A stretch of 64,000 bases of DNA, from NCBI GenBank assembly GCA_030765045.1, contig CM060967.1:149765751-149829750 (forward strand). Direction: 5' to 3'. Made by a program: the position numbers and the translations under genes. Source of the DNA: Tenodera sinensis. Lineage: Eukaryota > Arthropoda > Insecta > Mantodea > Mantidae. Positions 22,931 to 34,083 of the stretch are shown here, piece by piece (positions within the stretch are counted from its first letter, which is position 1; every line of letters starts with the position of its first letter). A model generated the notes under the pieces. The model was given only the letters and a program-made list of their open reading frames with translations, was not told the origin of the DNA and searched no databases.

Positions 22931-23790
22931 AATCTGATGTGTTGCACTCACATGACTTTCTCTACTCTTGTACTAAACATTCTTACAAACCCTTATTCCT
23001 CTATCGCCTTCATGTTAATTGAGATAAACATTTGTACAAATTATTTTATTGCTTATTTCCTTGTAGGTGCAAGAACATTAGAATCAGTAGGCTTTAAGCG
23101 ACAGTCAAATCTTTTAAAGCTTTGAGATCCCGTTTTCTTTGCACGCTTTAACATATGAAAAGATGAACAACGATGTTCCATTTCACGAGTTTTAAGTTTT
23201 CCGAAACTGACACAAATAACAAGGAATGCCTCCTAAATGGTTCACTCTACAAAAAATGTATTGAGACGTAAATTGTGTGTTTTAGCGAGAGCTACATTTT
23301 TTGTATAGTAAGATTTTGTCTGTCTCTTACGGTTTACGAGCTATTCAGAAATCATCCGGAGTAAACAGGAATACGTAGTCTATAACCAGAAAATTCAAAA
23401 TATACATTTCATGTGTGGTAAACATATCTCAAACATGTCATTTTAATCTAAAACGTTAGAGCCACTTTCAAGAAATTCAAACATTTCGAAAAATTTTCCA
23501 TGTAAAAGGTAGTTTAGGGTGGGGCTATTTTCTTCAAAATCTTCGTGTCGCATCCTTGAAATACTTAAATTTAAACACCAACTTTGTTTTCTAACCGACT
23601 TTTCGTTTTTGAGTTATGCTGTCCACAGACTGGCAGACACACAGAACACACATACACACGGACCTTTTTCTAAAAGTGCTTTTCTTTTGATTCAGCGGGT
23701 CTCAAAACATACATTTCCGGTGAAATCTCGACATCGAATTTTTGGCTGGAATACAATACTTCCTCTACTTACCAGTAGAGAAAGTAAAAA
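22931..23790 (-). repeat. Family A, reverse, full length
   Basis: AATCTGATGTGTTGCACTCACATGACTTTCTCTACTCTTG to CTTCCTCTACTTACCAGTAGAGAAAGTAAAAA with every landmark. Short CA slot (ACTGGCAGACACACAGAACACACATACACACGG). It pairs with the forward copy at 21295-22175 to form a large inverted repeat around a 0.75-kb spacer. Confidence 0.85.
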
Positions 23791-23851
23791 AGCACCGCAA
23801 TAACCGATTTGAATTTATTAAGCTTAAATACAACTTCATAAACATACTTTA

Positions 23852-23909
<58 letters not shown>

Positions 23910-23910
23910 T
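23852..23910. repeat. (AAT)n microsatellite
   Basis: About 18 AAT units directly after the reverse family A copy region. The poly-Leu minus-strand frame is an artefact. Confidence 0.9.
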
Positions 23911-24165
23911 AGGAAGGGAACAAAGAAGCAAACATTTGTAGGAATATCTTAAGTGGGCTAATGCCTTCTTTTTATTAACACTTGGAGAACGTTCACACCT
24001 TGATGTTTGAACTTTCTGCGGTTGGGTTATTCCGTGAACATTCAAAAAAATTATTGCAGTGAGGTTTGTTTCTGTTGATAAAACGAACCACTGGAGCAAT
24101 AAATCATGTCTGAATAGCAGTAATAGCGGTTCAACTTCCGCATAGGACCGACCAATCAGACTGGA

Positions 24166-24260
24166 GGTTTTTTTTTTTTTTTTTTTTTTTCGTGGTTTCC
24201 CTCAGTCGCCAAGGTAAATACAGGATTGGACATTTAACAACACGATCTTTAGGTAAAACA
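24166..24260. repeat. SINE tail fragment after T tract
   Basis: A T tract (about 24167-24190) is followed by CAGTCGCCAAGGTAAATACAGGATTGGACATTTAACAACACGA, similar to the body of the retroposon at 37585-37640 (CGTCAGGGTAAATACTGGATTGGATATGTAATACCACGA). No tRNA-like head is present here. Confidence 0.5.
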
Positions 24261-24270
24261 ATAGTAAAAA

Positions 24271-24912
24271 TATGATGTGTTGGTCTCACATGACTTTCTC
24301 AACTCTAGTACTAATTATTCTTACAAACTCTTATTCCTCTATTAATGTTAGTCGACATAAACAGGTGCAGAAATTATATTATTGCTAATTTTCTTATAGG
24401 TGCAAGGGGAATATGAGAATACAGTATGTTTTCAGTGATACTCAAATCTTTTAAAGCTTTAAAATTCCGTTCCCTTTGCACGATCAAGAGATAAAAAAGT
24501 GAATAACAACCTTCCATTTGAGAAAAGTTTAAGTATTGCAAAACTCATCCAACACGCAATATCTTCGAAATGGTTCACTCCACAAAAAAATTAATTTGGA
24601 AATAACTTGCTTCAGCGATATGTACATTTTTTGTATAGCAAGATTTGGTTTACCTTTAACGATTTACCAGTTACGCAAGTCATCAAGAGCAAACAGGATT
24701 ATATGAGCTATAGCTAGAAAATTTAAAATATACATTTCATTTGCAATAAAAATATCTTAAACGCGTGTAATTTTAATCAAAATCGTTACCCATTTTTAAG
24801 AAAATCATTTTCGAAAAACTTAGAGTGGAGGAATTTTCTGTCGCATCTTTGAAAGTCACTAAACTTGAATATCAACTGTTTTTTAACAGACTTTTAGTTT
24901 TTGAGTTATGCT

Positions 24913-25008
<96 letters not shown>

Positions 25009-25152
25009 GCGCGCGCGGACCTTTTTCTAAGGATGCCTTTTTTTGATTTAGGAGGCCTCAAAACATATATTTCCGGTGAAATCTCGACATCGAATTTTTG
25101 GGTGAAATACAATACTTCCTCTACTTGCTATACGTAGTAGAGAAAGTAAAAA
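24271..25152 (-). repeat. Family A, reverse, full length
   Basis: Begins ATGATGTGTTGGTCTCACATGACTTTCTC and ends CTTGCTATACGTAGTAGAGAAAGTAAAAA. Its slot holds a three-part array: (CT)n, (CA)n and (CG)n in succession. Confidence 0.85.
24915..25018. repeat. Compound (CT)n(CA)n(CG)n microsatellite
   Basis: CT units at about 24915-24951, CA units at about 24953-24994 and CG units at about 24994-25017, all within the family A slot. The CG part could favour Z-DNA. Poly-Ser/Leu, Thr/His and Ala/Arg frames are artefacts. Confidence 0.9.
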
Positions 25153-25511
25153 CTAGATCTCGTTAAAACACACAAATTATGTCAAATAATATTTTTGGTG
25201 AAGTGAAGCTTTCGGAGATATTCCTTCCTATTTGTCATAATTTTGCAATATTTATAAACTTCTCAAATGGGAGGCTCTTATTAATTTGTTTAATCCCTTG
25301 GCCATGCAAAGAAAATAGAAATTCAAAGTCATTATATAGCGACCTCTCTTAAAACATTTGATTATCGCTTAAAGTTACCTTGCACCTAAAAGAAAATTAG
25401 TAATAAAATAATTTGTACGGGTGTTTATCTCTGTTAACATGAAGTAGATAGAGGAATAGGTGTTTGTGCAAGAGTAGAGAAAGTCATATGAGTGTGACAC
25501 ATCAGATTTTT
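25153..25511 (+). repeat. Family A, forward, 3' fragment
   Basis: Starts at CTAGATCTCGTTAAAACACACAAATTATG and ends AAGAGTAGAGAAAGTCATATGAGTG..ACATCAGATTTTT. It abuts the preceding reverse copy, giving a head-to-head junction. Confidence 0.8.
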
Positions 25512-26152
25512 AATGTTGATTTATGTGAATTTGTGATTTGTAGAGACAGTCCTGTGAAGGTAATGCATCAAGAGTTTTAAGACATGCATTCGGAAATACC
25601 ACAAGAAGACACCACTTCTGACCGGACGTTGCACATGTTTGTTTCACGTAGATTTGCATAGTCCGACCTTGAATAGATGCAAGGCAATTAGAATAAGGCA
25701 TTCTAGAGATTAATGGTACGGATGATGGATGAGGATGCCATGGCGGTCTCAAGGCCGATTCGCCACTGTCCCAGGGAGTCCCGGCGTGACGAGAAGTGCC
25801 ATGTAATTATTTTCTGTCTGAAGGAACTCGGCCTTGCATTCCCCCAGATGACACTGCACCTGCTGCATACGTGCATTTCGACACAACTCTCACATACAGG
25901 GCACGTTTCCGAGATAACGTAACCCAGAGCTGTTAATTATCTCCCTATTGCAGCATCACCACAATGGCGCAACAACAGGGAAACAACCATGACCTTCCAC
26001 TTTCGAAACAGAAAATCGTGACTCTATAACTGTCATTTAAATATTTAAGTACAGCCCCGTAATGTATAATTTGCTTTAAGGGCGTCAATTTCAACTACAA
26101 TTTGCGACCACTTTGAAACATTGTGGCAAAATGAGTTACTTGAAATTTAAAA
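25512..26152. other. Unassigned spacer
   Basis: Slightly GC-richer stretch around 25700-25920 with a 69-residue plus frame and an 80-residue minus frame overlapping it. Neither is recognised. Confidence 0.3.
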
Positions 26153-26461
26153 CATCTGAAGTGTTGCACTCACATGACTTTCTCTACTCTTGTACTAACT
26201 ATTCCTTAAAACTCGTATTCCTATATCTTCTTCATGTTAGTCAAGATAAGCATTTGCAGAAATTATCTTACTGTTAATTTTCTTATAGGTGCAAGAGGAA
26301 TATGTGAATACAGTAGGCTTTGTCGCTATATTAAGGCTTTGAAATTCTGTTCTCTTTGCACGGTCAAGGGATAAAAAAGTGAAGAAAGACTTTTTTATTA
26401 AAAAAGTTTAGTATTGCAAAACTCACACAGCTAAGGAATACCTCCGAAATTGTTCAATTTA

Positions 26462-26505
<44 letters not shown>

Positions 26506-26910
26506 CATTTGGACATAAATTGTGTGTTTTGACGAGATGTACATTTTTGTATAGTAAGATTTGGTCTAGGTATCTCTTGCGACTTACCAGTTATGCAAAA
26601 GTATTTGGCAGTAAACAGGGCTACTTGGGTTATGGACACAATATTCAAAATATAAATTTCATTTGCCATAAGAAATATATTAAACACATGGATGGCATTT
26701 TAATAAAAATCGTTGGAGCTATTTTTGAGAAAATTAAAATATTCGAAAAATTTTCAAAGTAAAGGGTAGTTAAGGGTGAAGGAGGTGCCTTTAAAGTCTT
26801 CGTCTCGCATCCTGGAAAGATACTAAACTTAAATACCAACTTTGTTTCCAGACAGACAACAGACAGATTTTTTTGTAAAAATGCTTTCTTTGGATTCAAG
26901 GGGCTATTAA
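26153..26910 (-). repeat. Family A, reverse, truncated by Helitron-like DNA
   Basis: CATCTGAAGTGTTGCACTCACATGACTTTC to TGCTTTCTTTGGATTCAAGGGGC, and then the copy stops before its hairpin end, where the Helitron-like terminus begins. An A tract of about 43 lies at 26462-26504 (the T-tract slot seen in reverse). Confidence 0.8.
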
Positions 26911-26914
26911 GTTA

Positions 26915-27317
26915 CTAGCTGAAATACCTAGCGTTGCCCGTGGTTTAGCGATTTATCCCTAAAACTTTCCGACTTAGGTTGCACTTTCCAAATAGCCTTG
27001 TGTTTCTTTGGAGAAATTAAACAAATATTTAATTAAAACTCTTAGGAGTAAAAATACCGGGAGAACAATATAAAAAAGCACTGATGAACAACTATAGATA
27101 TCCCACGAAGAAAAGCGAGCAGAGAAAACCGTGTGAATTTAATACGTTATATTTCTATTTCGATAATATAGAAAACTGTATGGTTTGTAGGAGAGTGAGG
27201 AGAGACGTAAATGTAAATGTGTTATGTAAAAGAAAATTCAGTAGAGAAAACCGTGTGAACGTAAGAGGTTGCAGTTCTATTTCGGATATATAGAAAAGTA
27301 TATTAATTGTGTGTATA
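26915..27317 (-). mobile_element. Helitron-like 3' end with tandem-repeat remnants
   Basis: On the minus strand this ends ACGGGCAACGCTAGGTATTTCAGCTAG followed by T, matching the plus-strand end at 46036 (ACGGGCAACACCGGGTAATTCAGCTAG, then T). CTAG before T is the classic Helitron 3' end. About 1.5 copies of a ~120-bp unit (GAAAACCGTGTGAAxxTAA in plus reading) follow at 27119-27300, the reverse complement of the tandem units at 44.8-45.8 kb. No coding region, so non-autonomous. The 5' end is not defined. Confidence 0.5.
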
Positions 27318-27364
27318 TATATTTGAACATAAATTGTATGTTTTAGCAAGATCTACATTTTTTG

Positions 27365-27821
27365 ATACTGTGGAGTGAGTGGTAATGAGAAAGCTGATTT
27401 TCTTGCAAAAAAGGGTACCAGCGGTGTACAAAAATCTATAGTTAATCTACCATTTTATGCAGCTAAAAGATTAGTCAACTCTGAATTCAAAAAAATTATT
27501 GCAAAATATTACTATGAAAAACCAAAGAATAAAAGATGGGAACTACCAAACATTCTAACAGTAATTCCTGAGTATCCTCGAAAAACAGCAGTTGCAACCT
27601 TCAGGTTGATTACAGGACATGATTGTCTGGCAAAACATTTAAACAGAATTGGGATATATTCTTCACCACTCTGTCCTCTATGTGATCTGCAAGAGGAAAT
27701 GGATCGAGACCACCTTCAAATATGCCCGGCCACTTCTAGTGCCCCATCCATCAGTGAAAAATATTGGAGAGCAAGAGGATTAATGACTTCATTGTCAGAA
27801 ATCCAGCATTAGCTAACAACA
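27365..27821 (+). pseudogene. 5'-truncated LINE: RNase H end and zinc knuckle
   Basis: The frame from about 27366 reads YCGVSGNEKADFLAKKG, the last catalytic segment of the RNase H domain found in Jockey/I/R1-type non-LTR ORF2 proteins. The FRLITGHDCLAKHL box follows near residue 75, then a cysteine-rich end CPLCDLQ..DRDHLQICP (CxxC..H..C) near residues 97-113. The frame is open for 145 residues to a stop at 27810-27812. A short TAACAACAACA tail ends the element. It is flanked by a 10-bp target duplication ACATTTTTTG at 27355-27364 and 27822-27831, within family A sequence. This is a typical 5'-truncated target-primed insertion. The GTG at 27375 is not a real start. Confidence 0.85.
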
Positions 27822-28140
27822 ACATTTTTTGTATATAAGATTTTGTCCATCTCTTAAGGTTTACCAATTATGCAAAAGTCATCCAGAGTAAACAGAATTA
27901 CATGGTCTACAGCCAGGAAATTCAAAATATCCATATCATTTCTCATAAAAATATCTTAAACATATGGCATTTTAATCAAAATCGTTAGAGCCATTTTCGA
28001 GAAAATCAAAATTAAAAGATTTTCAATGTAAAGGGTAGCTCAGGTTGGAGAAATTTTCTTCAAAGTCTTTGCGTCGCATCCTTAAGGGATATTAAACTTA
28101 AATACCAACCTTTGTTCTTTGGTTTTTTAGTTATACCGCC

Positions 28141-28142
28141 CA

Positions 28143-28203
<61 letters not shown>
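28141..28203. repeat. CA microsatellite in the family A slot
   Basis: About 31 CA units between CCGCCCAGA and CGGAACTTTTTCTAAAAATG. Confidence 0.9.
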
Positions 28204-28207
<4 letters not shown>

Positions 28208-28338
28208 CTTTTTCTAAAAATGTTTTGTTTTTTATTCAAGGGGCCTCAAAACATATTTCCGGTGAAATCTCGACATTCAATTTTTGGGTGGAATACAACA
28301 CTTCCTCTACTTACTACACGTAGTAGAGAAAGTAAAAA

Positions 28339-29187
28339 CATTGTGCATTGTATTGTAGTCTAATATTTAATGTTGAAGTGTCCTATGAGAACCGCAACTA
28401 TAATACAATATCTTACTCTCGCTCGCTAAGTGCTGGTAGGTCACGTGATACACAGCAGTGCTACTGCGGAACCTGCACTCATCCACCTTATTGTTAGCCC
28501 CGACTACAACTTCTCCCCTGTCTCACGTGCTCCTACATTTCTCAATGAGTTCCTCGATCAAAGTCAAGAAAATTTCACATTCAGTTGGCTAGGACTGGTA
28601 GAAAGTTACATATTCAGGTAAAGTTAAGAGAGTTTATAACCCATTAGGTTCACAATATCAGTTGGCAGGAAGAAGGGTAGAACAATAAGCAAGAAGGAAA
28701 CTTGCCTTAGAAACAAGAGATGAAGATTTTGATGCCGGCAACTATGAAGTTATATCGTGTGTGCATTGCTGTGATTTATGCGGTAAGATGACGCCAAAAG
28801 AAATGCGTCTTAAGAATACTAACTGTTCTTTATGAGCCCAAAGAATACGGGCAAGATTATCCAGTCGTGCTTGACATTCACGTGCGACTTTTTGGAACTA
28901 GATGTATTTAGTAACTTAAAATAGGTATGCCATTTTATCCAGAATCTAGAAACATTCCATTTGTTTTCTACACCCTAAACCAGTCATTTGGGGTATCTGC
29001 TGTGGTTACATAATGCAATGTAAAGCTAATGTACTGAACTGTCAGTATTTAAAATAAAACAATAAATCCGTAGCAACCGGTCAGCTTTTTTCTTTCCCTG
29101 TATCATTTTATTACATGTTTCCCTACATATCTGGGCGAGTTTCATGCACTGTCAGACAAGTAGAAGACAACCCATCAGTGAAAATAC
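28339..29187. other. Unassigned spacer
   Basis: No gene or repeat recognised. A plus frame at 28430-28621 has no recognisable similarity. Confidence 0.3.
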
Positions 29188-29856
<669 letters not shown>

Positions 29857-29880
29857 TTGGTGTCAGAAGTGAGATTTGTC
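29857..29880 (+). other. Candidate primer-binding site
   Basis: TTGGTGTCAGAAGTGAGATTT directly follows the LTR. A close variant, CTGGTGTCAGGAATGGGATTT, follows the LTR end at 33892. The TGGTGTCAGAAGTGGG pattern is common downstream of gypsy-type LTRs; which tRNA primes it is not decided here. Confidence 0.6.
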
Positions 29881-30555
29881 AAAACTGTCAAATTGTCACA
29901 ATACTAAACATTTCCAGTGGTTGACCTATAAATTTCAAATTAGTTGATAACTAATAAACGTTCTATAAACAAAATACATCATTAGGAATGCCTAAGTTAA
30001 ACTATTATTTAAATATTATTTACTGAAATTTTAAGGTTCAAACTTTGCACTTTTTCAAAATGCAACAGTTTGCACGTTGAAGCTTTAATTTCTGCATCAT
30101 TAACCCACAATAAAACCAAATCCAACTTGGGCTTTTTTGGGAAAAGTTAGTATAGCTGTGAAGGATTCTCACATACTGATGCCATGCTTTTCCTGACTTT
30201 TTCCACGAAGTATTATATAACATTTAATTCTACAACCAATATGCATTAAACGCAAAATTACCGAAGTCGATTTCTTTGTTCAACAGTTCCGCTAGAATGC
30301 TGAACATTTCAGAAAATTGATATAAATATGCATCACACATCACCTGGTGCGATATTAGAAGACATTTGAAAATTGTAGTATCAAGCAAAATACATGTTCA
30401 CCAACTTTGAATTACATTTCTAAATGTTTCCATAAATATCACCGCTATTGGAATGTTGAAGGCAGGATATGAAACTACAGAGTGCAAGCAAAATATATAA
30501 TATTAAAATCGACTTCTCATCACTTTAGAACAAAATTTCACCATAGGGTTGTCAA
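29881..30555. other. Unassigned spacer
   Basis: No internal retroelement coding region was recognised downstream of the LTR. AT-rich. Confidence 0.3.
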
Positions 30556-30559
30556 TAGT

Positions 30560-31132
30560 TTCTTTTTCTCCCTTAACAAGGATTAGGCCTTTAGTCTTGT
30601 TCCAAGGCTAATCAAATTGCTCTTTACACCTCATTCGGGGTCGTACGATGTCCCTTCGTCCTAATGGTTTGTACAGTAGTGCTTGTGATAATCTAGGAGA
30701 TTCCATCCTGTTAACGTGATCGTTCCTTTTGCTCTGATATTTTTTAATTTCTTCCACAATATTTTGTCCTATAGTCATTCTTTTATAACCACATTCCAGG
30801 GTCTTATCATTTCCAGTAACAACCAGTAAGGACCTTAAAAATCTCCCTTGAGATGCCTCCAGTCTTGATTTTTCCTTGATTTTAATTACCCATGTCTCAA
30901 ATGCATATTTTAACGAAGGTTCGGATACTATTCTATGTAATCTTAATGTAAGATCATTCCTCATGTTCCTGCGAAGTGTCTTTTTATTTACTTATTGAGT
31001 TTATCATGTACTTTGATATTTTCTTCTATTTCTGCATTTCTATCAATTACTGATCATATTTGATCCCAAACATTTAAAGGTCAATATTTGTTCCCCTGTT
31101 ACGATCTATACCTGAAATTGATCTTTTCCCAT
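30560..31132 (-). pseudogene. Non-LTR retrotransposon, 3' half (C-terminal region)
   Basis: The minus strand continues the RT at 31700-32330. From 31132 downwards it reads GKDQFQV, stop, IVTGEQILTFKCLGSNM, matching the xFKYLG segment after the RT core. A further open frame at 30964-30608 has YAFETWVIKIKEKSRLEA, FLRSLLVVTGNDK, IVEEIKKYQSKRNDHVNRM and LGRRDIVRPRMRCKEQ. This order (YGSETW, FLRxxxGxTxxD, HxxRM, GxRxxGRPxxRWxEQ) is typical of RT C-terminal ends of many insect non-LTR elements, often RTE-like. Stops and shifts show decay. Confidence 0.8.
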
Positions 31133-31699
31133 TGTGATACCGGGCACGGCATACAACAAAGGACGATCGGGGCCAAGCTACTTCACACGACATATCAGGC
31201 CGGCGAGAAAACAAAGGCCCAAGGTCAAGCTTCTCTACACCACTCGCGCGTGATCTCGTGACTAGGAATCAAGCGGCAATGCAAAGGATTTCCAGAGCAT
31301 TCGAGAAAGATCTGACTACGCCATCGTCGGCGTGTTTGTGGAAGTCGAGAAAGGTCCTGTTACGTCATCCCCGCTATACAAGGAGGCGAGGAAACAGCAG
31401 AAAGAGTTACAGTTACAAACACAAGTCGGTCAGTGTGTCAGTGAGTTTGAGACCATGTCGTGAAGAAGCTTAAAAGTGTCGTGTGACTGTACCGTCGGAG
31501 CTAGTGTATGACAGAGAAAGTGAAGACAAAGGAAGGACTGAGTCAAGGCTACGAGAAGAAAATAGGAATTGTAATATCACGAAAGCCTGTAGACAGTGTT
31601 ACGTCAGTAGAAGAGAACTGTGTATTTGTGATAAAATTTTGGAGGGAAAATAAAGTGACAGAAAAGTAACTGCACTGGATTTTCTCATTTTGTCCCACA
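31133..31699 (+). mobile_element. Solo LTR inserted into the LINE
   Basis: TGTGATACCGGGCACGGC..TTTTGTCCCACA, closely related to the LTR at 29188-29856. No primer site or internal region adjoins it. Reading the minus-strand LINE across the insertion restores sense (CAATGGCT on one side, ATGGGAAAAGATC on the other). Flanking 5-mers are CCCAT and ATCAT (plus strand), only 3 of 5 matching, so the target duplication is eroded or unproven. Frame 31258-31473 is an artefact. Confidence 0.75.
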
Positions 31700-32330
31700 A
31701 TCATAGCCATTGCTTTTGTGTTTCTCCTGAAATGTTCTTATTAAATTCATTTATTATCTCATTCAAATTTAACACTAATTTCTGCATATCTTTCTCACTC
31801 TCTGTCAACCACTGATCCTTTGCAAATATAACTGTACCAAGATTGGTATTATTTAATGTGAATCCTTTTGGTTTACATTTGGTTCTCCATTCCTCCATTA
31901 TTTTATTTAGATATAAATCAAATAAAATGGGTGACAGACCACAGCCTTGCCTCCATTGCATGTTAACATCAAGTTCTTGTTTTCCATTATCCACTATTAT
32001 CTTGGTGTTGCAATATAATAATTTGATTGATCAAGTTCATCTCCCTAATATTTGTCACAGCCTAATAGGCACTGCCCTATCATATGCTTTTATGTAATCC
32101 ATAAATAGTAGACAAGTTTTTGGATTATATTCTAAAACCTGCTTCACAAATAAGATAGCATCAATGCACGATCTACCTATACCAAAAACATTTTGTTCTT
32201 CACCCAGTATTGTCTCTTCTATAGGTTGCAATTTTTCTTTAGTATTGCTGGTTGTCTTAATATTTGTATGCAAAATGCTATTAAATAAGTGAAAAGCAGC
32301 ATTTGAATGCGCTTTCACATAAGAAAGCTA
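31700..32330 (-). pseudogene. Non-LTR retrotransposon, reverse transcriptase core
   Basis: Minus strand: FGIGRSCIDAILFVKQVLEYN then CLLFMDYIKAYDRAV (RT domain 3, FIDYxKAFDxV) at about 32190-32070. A frame break comes before QWRQGCGLSPILFDLYLNKIMEEW (QGCxLSPxLF, domain 4) and VIFAKDQWL. The catalytic box, normally F/YADD, reads FAKD, so a catalytic Asp is gone. NEFNKNISGETQKQW corresponds to the MKISTEKTK segment. Together with 30560-31132 this is one element split by the solo LTR. Confidence 0.85.
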
Positions 32331-32689
32331 CAAGAAATAACTTGTCATACACATTAAGAAAACGGTTCACATAATTATAAACGCATTTTAATTTGAGCGA
32401 GGCAGAATCAAACCACAGAAAATTAAATCAAGCTGCAAATATATGCAAGCAAGGGCACAACCACCCAGGTCAAAGGAAAAAAAAATGTTGTTCAGTCAAG
32501 GACAACAGAATACCGACAACATATTAAGTACATCGGTCTCTTGACATTTGCATCCAGCTGTCAGTGATAAGTGCAAGTTTTCACCAGAGTATGCATAGGC
32601 CTTACATAATAAAACTTAATGGATATATGAAGTTCGCCAACCTCACTTGCCTTAAGGTCGAAGTAAGGTTCGCGTATTTTGAAAAATGT
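32331..32689. other. Unassigned spacer
   Basis: Could include the upstream part of the LINE but no RT or endonuclease motif is legible. Confidence 0.3.
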
Positions 32690-32811
32690 GATGTGTTGCA
32701 CTCATAGGACTTTCTCTACTCTTGTACAAACTATTTTTACAAACTATTATTCTTCTATCCACCTCATGTTAATCCAGATGAAACTTTTGCTGAAATTATC
32801 ATATTAATTTT
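32690..32811 (-). repeat. Family A, reverse, 5' fragment
   Basis: TGTGATGTGTTGCACTCATAGGACTTTCTC through ACCTCATGTTAATCCAGATG, ending at a T run where a forward copy starts. Confidence 0.75.
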
Positions 32812-32937
32812 TTTTACTTTCTCTATTACGTAAGTAAAGTAGAGGAAGTATTTTATTCCACCCAAAATTCGATGTCGAGATGAGCGCAAATACATGTTTT
32901 GAGGCCCCCTGAATCCATAACAAGCATTTTTAGAAAA

Positions 32938-32978
<41 letters not shown>

Positions 32979-33037
32979 CGTGCGTGCGTGCGTGCGTGCG
33001 TGTGTGTGTGTGCGTGCGTGCGTGTGTGTGTGTGTGC

Positions 33038-33088
<51 letters not shown>

Positions 33089-33116
33089 TGTCGGTCTGTG
33101 GACAGCATAACTCAAA
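32812..33116 (+). repeat. Family A, forward, 5' fragment with GT/GC array
   Basis: Hairpin CTTTCTCTATTACGTAAGTAAAGTAGAGGAAG, ATTCCACCCAAAATTCGATG, the array at 32939-33088 and TCGGTCTGTGGACAGCATAACTCAAAAA. It switches at that point to the opening of a reverse copy. The three pieces at 32690-33720 look like one copy inserted into another, or a recombination product. Confidence 0.8.
32939..33088. repeat. GT array with GTGC units
   Basis: GT with CGCGCG and tandem TGCG tetramers (GTGCGTGCGTGC) in its middle, in the family A slot. Poly-Val/Cys/Arg and His/Thr frames are artefacts. Confidence 0.9.
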
Positions 33117-33437
33117 AATCTGATGTGTTGCACTCAGATGACTCTACTCCTGTACTAACCATTCTTACAATCTCTTATTCCTCTATCTTCTTCGTGTCAG
33201 TTGAGATAAACATTGCAGAAATTATCTTATTGCTTACTTCCTTTGCTTATTTCCTTGTAGAAGCAAGGAGAATATGAGAATACAGTAGTCTTTGAGCGAT
33301 AGTCAAATCTTTTAAAGCCTTGAGATTTCGCTCAACATATAAAAAAATGAATAACTATGTTATATTTGACAGAAGTATAAGTTCTGCAAAACTTACACAA
33401 ATAACAAGGCATATATCCGAAATGGTTCACTCTACAA

Positions 33438-33469
<32 letters not shown>

Positions 33470-33720
33470 GGATTGGGACATTGTATGTATATTTTAGCAA
33501 GATCTACATTTTTCTATAGTACGATTTGGTCTATATCTTACGGTTTACGAGTTATTCAAACGTCATCCAGAGTAAATACAACTATAGGGGCTATAGTCAG
33601 AAAATTCAGGATATACATTTCATTTGTCATAAAAATATCTCAAACATATGGTATTCAAATTAAACTGGTTAGAGCCATCTTCAAGAAAATCAAAAGTTTC
33701 GAAAAATGTTTCATGTGAAG
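33117..33720 (-). repeat. Family A, reverse, truncated
   Basis: TCTGATGTGTTGCACTCAGATGACTC through CTTCTTCGTGTCAGTTGAG, a duplicated segment (CTTATTGCTTACTTCCTT / TTGCTTATTTCCTTGTAG near 33227-33260), an AAAT array near 33443-33468, and TTTCGAAAAATGTTTCATG. It breaks off where the LTR fragment begins. Confidence 0.75.
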
Positions 33721-33892
33721 AGAGTGAAAGTAAAACACAATGGAAGTATGTGTCTAGGTTGCGATAGGACTGAACAGTTGCAGGGTCACGACGAATAATA
33801 GATTGTGTTGATGACGAAAAAAGAAGATTGTGGTTTTTGTTATTCAATTTTAGGGGAAAGAAACTGAGTAACTAAAAGTGTCATTTGTCACA
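33721..33892 (+). mobile_element. LTR 3'-end fragment plus primer-binding site
   Basis: Ends CATTTGTCACA and is followed by CTGGTGTCAGGAATGGGATTT (33893-33913), the same LTR-end/primer-site arrangement as at 29856. The upstream body does not align clearly with the other LTRs, so it is probably a related family. Sequence from 33943 resumes as family A. Confidence 0.55.
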
Positions 33893-33942
33893 CTGGTGTC
33901 AGGAATGGGATTTATACATTGTCAATGCCACAGTATCTATAA

Positions 33943-34083
33943 CTGGTATATCGTAAGAGATAGACAAAAATTTATTATACAACATCTCTTGATCTCAAAA
34001 CACACAATTTAGTTCAAACAAGATTTTGTGGCATTAGTCATTCCTGAAGTATCGGTTGTTATTCGCTTGAATTTTCAATATAT
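33943..34083 (+). repeat. Family A, forward, internal fragment
   Basis: TAACTGGTATATCGTAAGAGATAGAC, AACACACAATTTAGTTC and CCTGAAGTATCGGTTGTTATTCG. It stops at the start of the inverted-pair arm. Confidence 0.6.

Larger units (their letters stand above)
27318..28338 (-). repeat. Family A, reverse, 5'-truncated, split by a LINE
   Basis: Begins at TTGAACATAAATTGTATGTTTTAGCAAGATC, is interrupted at 27365-27821, and resumes at ACATTTTTTGTATATAAGATTTTG to the end CTTACTACACGTAGTAGAGAAAGTAAAAA. A CA array sits in the slot at 28141-28203. Confidence 0.85.
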
